64,000 nucleotides of DNA from Cryptomeria japonica (taxonomy: Eukaryota; Streptophyta; Pinopsida; Cupressales; Cupressaceae), in NCBI RefSeq assembly GCF_030272615.1, contig NC_081409.1, positions 913,259,840-913,323,839 of the forward strand. The letters are read 5' to 3'. The position numbers and the translations under genes are program-made. Below the pieces are notes generated by a model. That model made no database searches. It was not told the DNA's origin and saw nothing but the letters and a program-made list of their open reading frames with translations. Of the stretch, positions 32,574 through 43,562 are shown in pieces. Every line of letters begins with the position of its first letter. Position 1 is the stretch's first letter.

Positions 32574-33632
32574 TGATGGACTTGAAAAGCACTGAGAGGG
32601 GGGGGGGCGCTGAATCAGTGACACCAAAACAAACAAAAATTCAAACACTAACCGGTAGATGAACTTAACCAAGCATTTAAACAAAATATATGTTATCCAA
32701 AATGAAATAACAATATCCACATAAAGTAGAACATCCACCATAACACAAGTGTTTATATGTGGAAAACCCAAATAGGTAAAAACCACGGTGAACTCACAAG
32801 TTAACTATCTACAGTAATAGATAATTGACCGGTTAAGGTCTTACAAAGTGCTCTTCTAGGAGCAAATATTGTTAGAGATCCCCAAGCTTGATTAGAAGCT
32901 TATACCCTGTTAAGAGTAACCTTGCTAGAGGATTTAAGCATCCAAACTAATGGATCACCTTGTTAGAGGATTTGTACAATGAAGCTTTTTAGATCTTACC
33001 CGATTAGGGGATTTGATTCTGTTGTAATGATTAGAAAACAACAAGAAAGGTTTGATCTATTCTGAGTAGCACAAGACTTGCTTGATCAGATCATTCTAAG
33101 TACATTCAATACTACTCTTCATCCTAATACTTATCGCTCTTCAACAAAAGCTTTCACTCTTTATCCAAATCAATATTCGCATAAAATCCTCTTCTATATC
33201 AGTTCTCCCTTCTAAATGATTCACAAAGATGTCTTTAAATAGACTTACAAATCTTATGTTGGTCATAGGAACACAATTTCCTAGGTGCAGTGTATCTAGA
33301 CAAGTAAACATAACTCATCACAAAAATGATCGCCAAGAAAATGGTGCTGGTAACTCATCACAAAATTAGATATCGGTTAGAATAGTCAATACCGGTTGGA
33401 ACAAAATATGTGAACCATTGTCCTGGAATCTTCCGTTTGATCTCCATCTTCATCTTCATCTTCATCTTCATGCTGACTTAATGTAACCACAAGTTATCTC
33501 TTAAGAACATACCGGTTAATAGTGTAAACCAATGAAGTTACACCGGTAGTCAATGTAATCATATGTGTGTGTGAGAGTGTTTCATCAATGATAACAAGTG
33601 ATGAATACATTACAATCATCATCAAGCCAACA
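32574..33632 (-). mobile_element. Solo LTR G (1,059 bp)
   Basis: TGATGGACTTG...AAGCCAACA flanked by TAATC at 32569-32573 and 33633-33637, near the end of the F 5' LTR. No interior, so it is the product of LTR-LTR recombination. It has the U5 hairpin CACTGA / TCAGTG (32590-32620) with a ten-G loop, and short word repeats of the 'gttagaggattt' kind at about 32870-33010. The orientation is inferred from the hairpin end. Confidence 0.88.
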
Positions 33633-33651
33633 TAATCAATTATCTAACAAT

Positions 33652-33663
33652 TGGTATCAGAGC
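33652..33663 (+). other. Primer-binding site of element F
   Basis: TGGTATCAGAGC, two bases after the LTR end at 33649. Initiator-Met type. Confidence 0.95.
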
Positions 33664-33720
33664 TTGGTCCTCTATTTGTAGAAGTCTAATAGCTTGAGGA
33701 AGATTCTGAAACCAGTACCC

Positions 33721-34836
33721 ATGGAAAATTTGAGACAATAGTTGGAAGCGGCTCTTGAAGATTTTGATGCAAAAAAATTAAACAATATCAAACTCGAAGA
33801 AGAACTCAGATCTACTCATGGATTCATCAAAGCACTTCAAGTAAACCTAGTCATGGCACAGGATAAGAGAAAAGAATTACATGAGCAACTACAAAAACAA
33901 GATGATGCAGAAAAAGAAACTCTGAGAGATATTGTAGAGAAACTGAGACACGAGAATAGTAACATGAAGAATGAGAAGCAAGATTTAACCATGAGACTAT
34001 GTAAGGATATTGAAGATAGAAAGAAGAATCAGGAAGATTTGATGAGATGACTTAATGAAAGATTAGATGAATCTATAAGGTTTAGTCATGAAGATAATAT
34101 GCTTAAAATAGAGTTGATTCAGATGCAACATGACAAAGAGGAACTTATGAGACAAGTTAGCACTCTGGAAAGTGAGTTGGTGACTGCAAATAAATACAAA
34201 GACAAATTCAAAAAGAGCTCAGCCAAGCTTGATGATATGCTGAAAAATTAAAGACCTGATAAAATTACAATTGGACTTGGATTTGAACATGGAGAAATTT
34301 TTGGAACTACAAATAATCATGATCATAGCAAACCAGTAAGGCAACCTAATGCTTATAAATTCAATGGCAAATGTTTTAATTGCAACAAATTTGGTCATAG
34401 AGAAAATCAATGCAGATATAGGAATAATCTGAATACAAACTCATTTACCAGTCAATGTTCCAAATGCAATAAATATGGTCATCAGTCAAATGATTGCAGA
34501 TTGAATGTAAAATGCTATGCTTGTGGTAGATTTGGACATCTATCTAATCAATGTAGAACTCAAACCGGGCAAGGTTATGGAAAAGCTATTCAAAGAAACA
34601 ATGTAACTTGTTATGCATGCAACAAGATTGGGCATATTGCAAGATTTTGCAGAAGCAAGAATGTACCAACAAACAATAGAGGATCTAATATCAAAGGCAC
34701 GGAAAAGGTGAATACAATCAAGCAAGAATTCTCTAAACAATGGGTCAAGAAGATAGATAAGAGAAATGATGAATCTGGCTCTGTATCGGCAGAACAAAGC
34801 AATCCTGCACCACCAGGAAATTATTCATCTAACTAA
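33721..34836 (+). pseudogene. Element F gag-like: coiled coil plus four zinc knuckles
   Basis: One frame of 372 codons from the ATG at 33721, broken only by TAG (33739), TGA (34048) and TAA (34249). The first ~170 codons are Glu/Lys/Leu-rich with heptad-like spacing (coiled coil). Four CCHC knuckles follow: CFNCNKFGHRENQC, CSKCNKYGHQSNDC, CYACGRFGHLSNQC and CYACNKIGHIARFC, at about 34375-34670. The usual capsid region of copia gag is not seen. Zinc knuckles bind RNA, so packaging of element RNA is the likely role. Copia gag usually has one or two knuckles; four is unusual. Confidence 0.75.
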
Positions 34837-35151
34837 GGAATAATCCTTAGGGGTAAGGCAACTAATTGAAGATCATGCATTTTGCCCCTCAGATGATGGT
34901 AAAGTCGTAACCCTTCTTTACCGACACATATGTTGAGTTACAATAGAAATTCACTAACCGACCAAGCATTTAATGCGGTTGTTAGTTAAAGTTTTGGATA
35001 TAAAGCATTGAAATTTGTCATTTTGACTCACAAAGTATTCAAAGAGAACAGAAGTAGAGCACCGACATTCAAGAAGCAAAGCAACAAATATTTTCTAGGG
35101 CATCCAAGGTTTTCACTTGCATTCGACAGAAAAAGGTTTTTATTTTACGTC
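34837..35151 (+). other. Element F, spacer between the two frames
   Basis: About 315 bp with no gene. An ATG at 35008 is in frame with the next ORF, but the stretch up to 35151 is basic and unlike the rest, so the later ATG is preferred. Confidence 0.4.
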
Positions 35152-37581
35152 ATGGCTTCTTCATCTTTCGTTCCTCAATTCATAGAAAACCCTACTATTG
35201 TGGAGAATATCAAACATCCTAGGCTAGTTTTTAAGATAATTCATAAGATATTTAAGATGGATGACTCTATTGGAGCATTTTCAAAAATTCCAAAGGGAGT
35301 CGCATTCGCAGAAGACCCTGGGGCATACATTCACTATAATATTGAAGATTTAGTGTTTGAAGAGATAACTAACATGCTTATGAAATTCATCACAAACAAC
35401 CAAGGTGTAATCAAACCTAAACATAAGATTGTGGAAGATTTAGGGTTAGTAGACATCCTTTATATGCCTAAATTCAAAGATGAAATTGTCCGATATGTTC
35501 TAAGTAGAGTTCACGGTGAATTCTTATGGCTTGACTTCATCTTCAAAATCACCAAAGAAGCTATTAAAGTTGTTAAATGTTTACCCTCTACCGGTACAAG
35601 GCTTGAGAAGAAGAAGATTGCACAGAAGCAACCGACACCAAAGAAATCTAATACACTTTCCCCGGTAGAGCTCGTTAACAAAATAACTCAGGATTTTAAT
35701 ATCAGCAATGCCAGTAAGTTTTATCATTCTTTTGATGATTCAGATAAGAACACTATTTAAGAAAGCATAATCTTGTATATATATATATATAAGAAAGTTA
35801 TTATTGAAGTCATTGATGCTCTCCCCAATGACTTATATTTAAGACTTGAGGCAGAAAGAATGTCCATCATGGAATTGGCTAAGAAATTGAAGGTTGAAGC
35901 ACTCTTGGTTGTTCATCCAGCTAAGTCTAGACAAGAAATAGATGAATTGATAGAAGAAGCTAACAAAACTGTTTTTGTAAGTGGTCACCGACAAGTAAGC
36001 CTCATGGCCGGTAGGACAAAGGAAATCATAGATGAGACAGTAGACAAATGGGATATTTTCTTTGTGGAAAAGGAGAAAAGAGAAGAAAAAGAAAGACAAA
36101 AAGTTGAGAAATATTTTACTAAGGTATATCTAAAAGGAGATAAAGGGAAGAATAAAGTTGGCAGTGTTCCTGACTTAACAATAAAGGATAACTTACCACC
36201 ATCAGCTCAGGACACCCCACCGGTAGTAGCAGAGGCACAAGCAGAAGCACAAAATCAGCCCGTAGAAAAGACATCAGAGGAAGAAAAAGCAATAGATGTA
36301 GTTGATACCAAGTCAAACATTTTATTCACAATGAAGATTGACACTCAGGACATGAACATTACAATGGATGATACCTCTATTCCAGAAATTGGTAAGGACC
36401 AGTGCACTAACACTCCTTTAAATATTGATATTGATAAAATAACTATTGACGATGCAAATAAAGTTGTAGATAAAGAAAGTTTTGTGGACAAGAAATCAGA
36501 ATCTGCAAATATCGAGATCTCTAACTCACCGGTCAAGAGAGTTGACACTCAATGGGATATAAATAATGATGACATACATATAGATACTACTAAGGTCATC
36601 GATGTTGAGATACCGGCAGATAAAGCACAAGAGCAGATAGCATCTGAACCGACAAAGGATAAGAATGAAAATAAGGAAGAGGAAGAGATTAATGTAGCTG
36701 AACAGAAAACAAAGGAAAAGTTAAAGAAATCAGGAGAAGAGAAGAAAGATAATGCAAAACCTAGCACCTCTCTCGGTACTTCAATTTTGGATTTCAGACC
36801 AACAACTATCACAAAATTACTTTTGAATTCTATAAAGAAAATAACGGAGTGTAATGCCTTAGCATTTAATACTATCGATGATTCTCTACCGATTTTGCAG
36901 ATGATTGCACCCAAGTGCAAGGTAGATCATATTGTCGGCTCGATAGGTAAATTGGACACATTGTCCAAATTCATTTCTGCTAACATTCAGTCATTAGACA
37001 AAACAAATGAGGAGACTATTCAAGAAAAAGTTGATAAAGAAAAGGAATTATTCTTCAGTAAAACAATGAAGGAATGTACTCAGTAGATTGATACACTGCT
37101 ACCGGCATTGAATTCTACCATTTTGGAGTATAAGGAATTATATCGGGAAGCTTGTAAACCACATCAACTAACAGAAGATATTGATGATTAGATCAGAAAA
37201 ATGCAAAAGGAAATTGATGATATTGCAGATAACATAATTGGTTCTTTGGAACTAACATCAGTCATAGAACAAAAGATGGCTATACATAAGGAGAAGATTG
37301 AAAATCTTGAAAAAGAAAAGGCAAGACTAAAAATGAAAACTAGGGAGTTGAAGAATAAGCTTGGTCCAAGACTGGACAATCTAATCACTCACCGGAATGC
37401 ACTATCAAAGGCTACAATTCAAGGAGATAGATCACCGGAATAGAAAATGCACTATCTTACTGGAATGATCAGACAAATAGAAATAATGATTACCAACAGT
37501 ATGAAGTTCATGCAGGGTCTAAACTTAGTTCTTGCGGATATTTTTCAAGTTGTACACAATAGACTTCAGGGTTCTAAGTAA
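35152..37581 (+). pseudogene. Element F unknown protein, about 810 codons
   Basis: A single reading frame from MASSSFVPQF (ATG at 35152) to a TAA at 37579-37581, broken only by TAA (35758), TAG (37084), TAG (37189) and TAG (37441), with no frameshift. The first ~200 residues are globular and include EFLWLDFIFKITKEAIKVV and LPSTGT, loosely like plant transposon-associated 'mobile domain' proteins; I cannot assign it. Residues ~210-650 are strongly charged, rich in Glu, Lys, Asp and Thr. The C-terminus (~37200-37400) is a coiled coil. It stands where pol would be. No protease, integrase or polymerase motif is present. A trans-membrane segment is not evident. Could be a captured host gene or an accessory element protein. 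Confidence 0.6.
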
Positions 37582-37798
37582 ATTTTTGAATTATTTTTTG
37601 AAATTGTTTTTGACATCCTTTGTCATTGATGCCAAAGGGGAAGTGGTATAGTGAGAAAAATGTACTGAGTAAGGCATGGAGAAAAGTGAACAGAAGAAGA
37701 TGAACATATCATTTTCTCAGGGGGAGCACTCACAGTTTTGGATTCATAGTTTTTTTATTTATCTCATGAGTGTTGCCATCAATACCAAAGGGAGAGAT
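37582..37798 (+). other. Repeated polypurine tracts of element F
   Basis: CCAAAGGGGAAG (37632-37643), TCAGGGGGAGC (37718-37727) and CCAAAGGGAGAGAT (37785-37798), the last one abutting the 3' LTR. Typical Sirevirus-like arrangement. Confidence 0.75.
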
Positions 37799-38703
37799 TG
37801 TTGGCATTATACACTCAGATGAGAAAGGTAGATGTTTTCATTAATGGCAACAAGGTTCCACAAGATCAAATGGCCATAGACTTCACCTACCAGCACCTGG
37901 AGATACAACAAGGCTTATTCACATCGACATCCAGTTTACACCAGCAAAAGATTATACCGGCATTCCAGGCCGACTTGTCAATAAATATTGTTTATGCGAA
38001 ATAAATTATAATGTAAATTATAATTGTATGGCCGACATGTTGTATTGTAAAGACTCATATATTTATGAGTTCTTGTAGGTCATTTAGATAGAAGTAAGCG
38101 GTAACATGAGATAAGATAGGATATGATAATGGATAGTTGTATATGCATTTTTATGTGTTTATTTTGGAGTAAATAAGAAGCAGAGCAGAGCGAAGACTAT
38201 TCTATATAAGCAGAATAATTTGATAGCATACCGGCTAGGGTTTTTGGCAGAGGTAGAACCGGTATCAAACACAACATAACAATGAACTCATCTAGCATTT
38301 TGATGCAAGTCGTAAGAGTTCATTTTATGTTTACATCAATGTGATGTTTTAGTCAGTGATACACCACTTTTTTTGTTGAGCAGTGAGCTCTAGGCAATTG
38401 GCCTTCCTGCATGTGTAGGCCCCTTTTTTACAAAGTAATATTTATTCATATGGCCAGTGAGTAAATATTGTGGGTCACAAATCCCACCAAGATTTTTCCC
38501 TTACCGGGTTTCCTCGCCAAAATCTTTGTGTTATGGTGTGCATTGATGTTGATTCCTTTATTTCTCTTTGCTTCATTATTGTTTACTTACTAGCATATTA
38601 ATCTTAGTTATAGAATTGCAATAAGTTTAAATCTTTCATTTACCAGTCTGACACTGACTCACCCCCCCTCTCAGTGTCTTTGGGATTAATCAATTATCTA
38701 ACA
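37799..38703 (+). repeat. Element F 3' LTR (905 bp)
   Basis: TGTTGGCATTATAC...ATTATCTAACA. TATATAAG at 38203-38210. The hairpin GACACTGA / TCAGTGTC at 38650-38657 and 38671-38678 (8 perfect pairs) is 25 bp from the LTR end. Confidence 0.92.
38650..38678 (+). promoter_or_regulatory. U5 hairpin, element F 3' LTR
   Basis: Eight perfect base pairs around a loop CTCACCCCCCCTC. The 5' LTR copy (32532-32560) has changed to GACATTGA / TTAGTGTC and still pairs when G-T pairs are allowed. Best example of the hairpin in the window. Confidence 0.65.
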
Positions 38704-38708
38704 ATGTA

Positions 38709-38877
38709 CCACTAACAAGGGGTGAATCAGTGGTTCTCAAATTATTTTCCCTTAAACTCTTAAATATATGTACAGGTTAACATACTAAGGCTAATATTTT
38801 ATGCTAAGGAGAGATTATTCAATGCACTCACACATAAAGGGGACATCACATAACACCAGCATGTATGAGGAAAACCC
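38709..38877 (-). repeat. Element E 5' LTR, piece 2
   Basis: Matches 25760-25930 of the E 3' LTR, from the hairpin to 'gtatgaggaaaaccc'. The last five bases AACCC (38873-38877) are the TSD of element H. Confidence 0.85.
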
Positions 38878-40270
38878 TATTGGCATTTGCATGAAGATTG
38901 CATTAATGAAATGTTATGTTGTCATTGATATCAATTAACTGGTAATGTTATTATGATAATGTTATTTTGTAACCAGTAGGAAGAGCTGGTGAAAGGAAAC
39001 TATAACCATTAGGTAAGTTTGTGGAGTGAACCAGTATTGCTAAGTATTGGAGAGTTGAACTAGTAAACCCTACCTATTGATTTGATAAACCCTAACCGAT
39101 TAAATGTGGTGAATTGGTTATATTGGTTTATGATCTGATGATGAGTGTAATGATTATGACATGTATGCATATTGTATGAAGAGAGTTTCAAAGTGTTTTT
39201 GGTGCATTGAGGTAATAGTTTTTGTCTTGGGAAGGAGCAAGTATATTGCATGTAATGCAAAGTGCATGATGAGTTATTGAGCTCGATGGAGCGGTCAAGG
39301 CTTTCTTGAATAATGTGTAGAGATTGTTATGTAATCCAAAGGTCATACTTGAACCGACTTGTTTGTAATCTCTATGTGAATTAGGTTTTTGTTGTGTTAC
39401 TAACCTAGTTAATTTGTTTATAAGGTCGATGAGTTGTTTAGTTTCAGTGTTGGCAAATTTTTAGTTGAGTGTGTGGTTGCCAAACTGGATGATGTATCTG
39501 TAGCTTGAGTAAAGGTAGATAGGAGCATGAAAAGGATCTGAACAAGCAAGTGTAGTGCTATTCAAACAAATCAACAAACTCCTGTTGTTTTCTAACAATT
39601 ACAGTAGTTAAATCCCCTAACCGGGTAAGCTCTAACAAGCTTGCTGTTATTCAAATCCTCTAACAAGGTGATCCATTAGCTTGGATTCTAAATCCCTTAC
39701 AACAGTTACTCCTCATAGGGTATTGCTTCTAACAAGGCATTATAGTCAATCCCTTAATCGGGTGGTCCCTAATAGGATCTATTCTTAATAGGACTTTTTG
39801 TAAAGGTTTAACAAGCTTGGCTCCTAATAGGGTGAACTTCAAAAGAGTTCAGATAGCTATCTTGTGAGTCTCATCTCACCGTGGTTTTTCCCATTTGGGT
39901 TTCCACATAAAAAATATTGTGTCAAATGGTGAATGTTTTTGTGGTTATGTTTTCTATGGTTGATTTGTTTAACTACTTAATCCACTTTGATAAGTCATGA
40001 TAACTGGCAACAATATGAAATGAAGTTTTACTTATGTTAGTAAAAGTATTTGGATGTTTGTGAGTTTCAATTTGTTTACTGTTAATCTATTGTAACAGTC
40101 AGCTAGTTTAAACTTGACATTTTTATCTTGATAGTGATATTGCATTCATAGTTCTAAGTTTACTTTGAGAGATTTATTTTGAGATTGGTGAATTTTATCA
40201 GTTTTTCTATCTACTGATTGACCCCCCTCTTAGTAGTTGACAAGATTCTTGTTCTTTCATCATACCATCA
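38878..40270 (+). repeat. Element H 5' LTR (1,393 bp)
   Basis: Starts TATTGGCATTTG (the 3' LTR copy has TGTTGG), ends CATACCATCA. Contains the word repeats 'tctaacaagg' and 'cccttaaccgggt' at 39600-39850. The U5 hairpin CTACTGA / TTAGTAG is at 40211-40236. Confidence 0.9.
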
Positions 40271-40272
40271 AC

Positions 40273-40284
40273 TGTTATCAGAGC
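40273..40284 (+). other. Primer-binding site of element H
   Basis: TGTTATCAGAGC, one base off the consensus TGGTATCAGAGC, two bases inside the LTR end. Confidence 0.88.
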
Positions 40285-40340
40285 GTCTCAGGTCCTCTAA
40301 AGTATAAGCCTAACAACTTGTGGTAAAGATCTTGTAGAAC

Positions 40341-41350
40341 ATGATGAAGAAGGAAGGTCCAAAGATTAATAGAGATAACTATAGGATATGGAGTGATAGA
40401 ATGAAAATTTATATCAAGAGTCTTGGAAATCAATACTAGGAATATCTTGGTACTCAATACGTTGCACCTAGTGGGATTATGATTGATGATCAGAAGAAAA
40501 AGCAACAAGAAAACAATCAAGCACTGGAGGCTTTTATCAGTTCTTTGTCTGATGCAGAGTATGTAGATGTCCATAGTTTGGAGACTGCATATGAGGTATG
40601 GAAGAAACTTGAAGATATTTATAACAGTGATGAACATGTGAAGATTGCCAAGGAAGAGAATCTAAGAGGAAATTTTGATGACATGCAGATGGATGAAGGT
40701 GAGAATATCCAACAGTATGGCCAGAGGATAAAAGAGATAGTTGGTGAGATCAAGAGTGCGGGTGGTAAAGTGGAAGATGCCATAGTGGTTAGTAAGGTAT
40801 CGAGAACCCTGATACTAGCCTATGCTATTTGAGTTGCATCCATTCAGGAGTTGAGATCTATTGACAAAACTAAGGTAACTCTTGACTCCATCATTGGTAA
40901 GATTACTGCTTTTGAATTAAATGGTTATGGTGGTAGTATTCAAAAATTTGAATCAACATTTAGAGCTTCTGTTTCTAACCCATCTATGAGGAAAGGTAGA
41001 GATGTTAGTCATATTTATTAATCTAGATCCAGTAGAGAAGTTGATGATGAAGATATTTTGGTTGAGCTTGAAGCATTGTTGGCCAAGCGGTTTCCCAGAG
41101 GTATCGGTAAATATAGAGGTAAATTATCTTTGAAATGTTTTGCATGCAACAAGATTGGACACATAGCTACTAACTACCCTAATGGTGATAATGAGCACAA
41201 GTGAGAGAAATTAAATAATTACAATGGAAAAGGCAAAAGAGATTGTCTTATTGCAGTTGATGGTGGTATCAGTGATGAGGAATCTGATGGTGATGCTAAT
41301 GAAGACATTGTGTTTGTAGCCATTAAAGAAGAAACATCTGATCAAAAGGC
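40341..41350 (+). pseudogene. Element H gag
   Basis: Start at the ATG at 40341 (MMKKEGPKINRDNYRIWSDR), giving the conserved NYxxW start. Capsid-region helices such as AYEVWKKLEDIYNSD (about 40590-40630) and an NIQQYGQRIKEIV stretch follow. The zinc knuckle CFACNKIGHIATNY at about 41140-41180 has the last Cys changed to Tyr. Stops occur at several points. Same frame as pol, so a single polyprotein originally. Confidence 0.85.
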
Positions 41351-42540
41351 TTTAGTTTCACGACTGGATAATTTTGATGATTGGATCATTGATAGTGTTT
41401 GTTCACTTCACATGACTGGTGACCTAAGCAAATTTCTTTCTTTGAAGGAATTTGATGGTAGAGCTATAAGATTTGGTAATGACTCACCCTAGATGGTTAA
41501 AGGTAAGGGAACTATTTCTCTTAATGGAAAGAGAATTGCAAATGATGTCTACTAGGTTGAAGATATATCCATTGGAGTTTAAGAACGGTATGTGCAAAAA
41601 CTGATTGCAATTGGCAAGCAGACTAAAGGTAACCTATTTCACTTGAATCCTAAATTCAGAAATTGTTTAATTGCTAAATTAGATGATAGTTGGCTTTGGC
41701 ATAGGAGATTTTGTCATATAAATTTTGATAACATTGTTAAAGTGAGTATGTCAAAGACAGTGAGAGGTTTGCCTCAATTGGACAAACCGGTTAATTCTCT
41801 TTGTAAGGAATGTTAGCTGGGAAAGATGACATCCTCAACTTTCAACAGTAATTTTTTTTTAGTGGAACATCTGTTAGATTTGGTTCATACAAACCTCTGT
41901 GGACCAATAAGGCCTAAAAGTATTCAAGTTGATAGATATTTCATGATCTTCACTGGTGATTTCTCAAGAATGATGTGGGTCACATTCTTGAAAGATGAAA
42001 CAAAAGCATTTAGTAAATTCAAGGCATTCAGAGCCTTAGCTGAAAAGGAGAGTGGTAAGAAGATAAAATGTCTGAGGACTGATCAAGGCAGAGAATTCAC
42101 TTTTGAAGAACTCACTAGATATTGTGAAGAGAATGGTATCAAATGACAACTTTTTGTACCAAGGACACCACAACAGAATGGTATTGCAAAGAGAAAAAAT
42201 TAGTCAGTTGTTGAAGCCGCTAGGATGATGCTGATACAAGGAGGTGTAGCGAATACTTTTTAGAGAGAAGTTGTCAACACGACTGTCTACACAATGAACA
42301 AGATTTTGGTAAAAAGAGGTAAGGACAAGAATCCTTATGAATAATGGTATGGTAGATCACCTAATGTTAGTTATTTCAAGATATTTGGCAGCAAATGTTT
42401 TATTAAGAGAGATGACTATGTTAGCAAGTTTGAGGCTAAAAGTGATGAAGGTATATTTCTTGGCTATTCCACCAAGAGTAAGGCCTACAAATGTTATAAC
42501 AATCAGACACAAAGAATCATTGAGAGTGCTGATGTTCAAG
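41351..42540 (+). pseudogene. Element H protease and integrase
   Basis: Protease site reads WIIDSVCSLHM (41380-41415), with Gly of the DSG triad lost. The integrase zinc region has WHRRFCHINF and LCKEC (41695-41815). The core reads LVHTNLCGP, where the first catalytic Asp is Asn, then CLRTDQGREF, then PQQNGIAKRKN, where the catalytic Glu is Lys. The C-terminal module FKIFGSKCFIKRDDY and GIFLGYSTKSKAYK is preserved (42370-42490). In-frame stops are frequent. Dead on several counts. Confidence 0.86.
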
Positions 42541-43562
42541 TGGATGAGTTTCTTGAAGTCTTAGGGGAAACCAGTATGGAGAAGAAGGATGAAGATCCTT
42601 GCATTTTGTTTTTGGAACCAGAACTTGTGAAACCTGAAACCAGTAAAGAGAATGTTGTTGTACCAGTTCAACCGGAAAAAGTAGATTCAGAAGAAGATGA
42701 TGTTAATAATGAAGAAGAACTTGAAGATAATGATCATGTTATTATGAAGTATGTGAGACTCAATCACAATCCTGAACAGATTATTGGATATAAGGATGTT
42801 GGAGTATTAACCAGAAGAAGAATCGGGGAGAATTATTGCATGATCTCCACTATTGAGCCTAGAACTGCTAAGGAAGCATTTGGAGATGATCATTGGGTTA
42901 AATCTATGGAGGAAGAGCTTGAACAAAATGGGAATAATAACACATGGACCCTAGTACCCCAATCGGTAAATAAAAATGTGATAGGTACTAAGTGCGTTTT
43001 CAGGAACAAGTTGAATGAAGATGGTGTTGTAGTTCGTAACAAAGATAGATTGGTTTGCAAAGGTTATGCACAAGAAGAAGGAGAATATCATGGGGAAACT
43101 TTTGCACCAGTGGCTAGACTGGAAGGTGTCAAAACTTTACTTGTATTTGCAGCATACAAGGTATTCAAAGTATACCAGATGGATGTAAAGTCAACATTTT
43201 TGAATGGAATACTGGAAGAAGAAGTATACATTGAGCAACCAGATGGTTATGCTTTGACTAATGAGAAAGACATGGTATGTAAGTTGCATAAGGAATTATA
43301 TGGATTAAAGCAAGCACCAAGAGCATGGTATGAAAGGATTCATTCACACCTAATGAATATAGGTTTTCAGAGAACCAGTGAAGATAGAAACATATATCTC
43401 AAATCTGAAGGAGATAAGATATTGGGTAGTGAAGTGTTTGTAGATGATATCATATTTGGAGGGAATGATGACATGAGCAATAACTTTTCAAATGAAATGA
43501 AAAGTGAGTTTGAAATGCCTCTAGTTGGAGAGAAAAAAAAATTCATAGGTTTGCAAATATAG
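42541..43562 (+). pseudogene. Element H reverse transcriptase
   Basis: A 340-codon open stretch in frame with the rest. After an acidic Glu/Asp/Val-rich linker come [54 protein letters not shown] and the polymerase box FVDDIIFGG at about 43435-43465 with both Asp present. A TAG at 43560 ends it in the KKFIGLQI region. The best preserved polymerase domain in the window, though the element as a whole is dead. Confidence 0.88.

Larger units (their letters stand above)
31697..38703 (+). mobile_element. Element F: non-autonomous Sirevirus-like element
   Basis: Plus-strand element within the E LTR, TSD ATGTA at 31692-31696 and 38704-38708. 5' LTR 31697-32573 plus 33638-33649 (split by solo LTR G), primer site 33652-33663, interior 33664-37798, 3' LTR 37799-38703. 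Without G it is about 5.9 kb. The interior holds a zinc-knuckle gag-like frame and a long unknown frame. All enzyme domains are missing. Three polypurine tracts precede the 3' LTR (37632-37643, 37718-37727 and 37785-37798). Confidence 0.9.

Noticed and set aside
40278..40637. 119-codon minus-strand frame over the H gag
   Set aside because: Shadow of the gag frame on the opposite strand; no domain.
42337..42564. 75-codon plus frame in the H integrase
   Set aside because: Out-of-frame reading; the integrase C-terminal motifs lie in another frame of the same strand.
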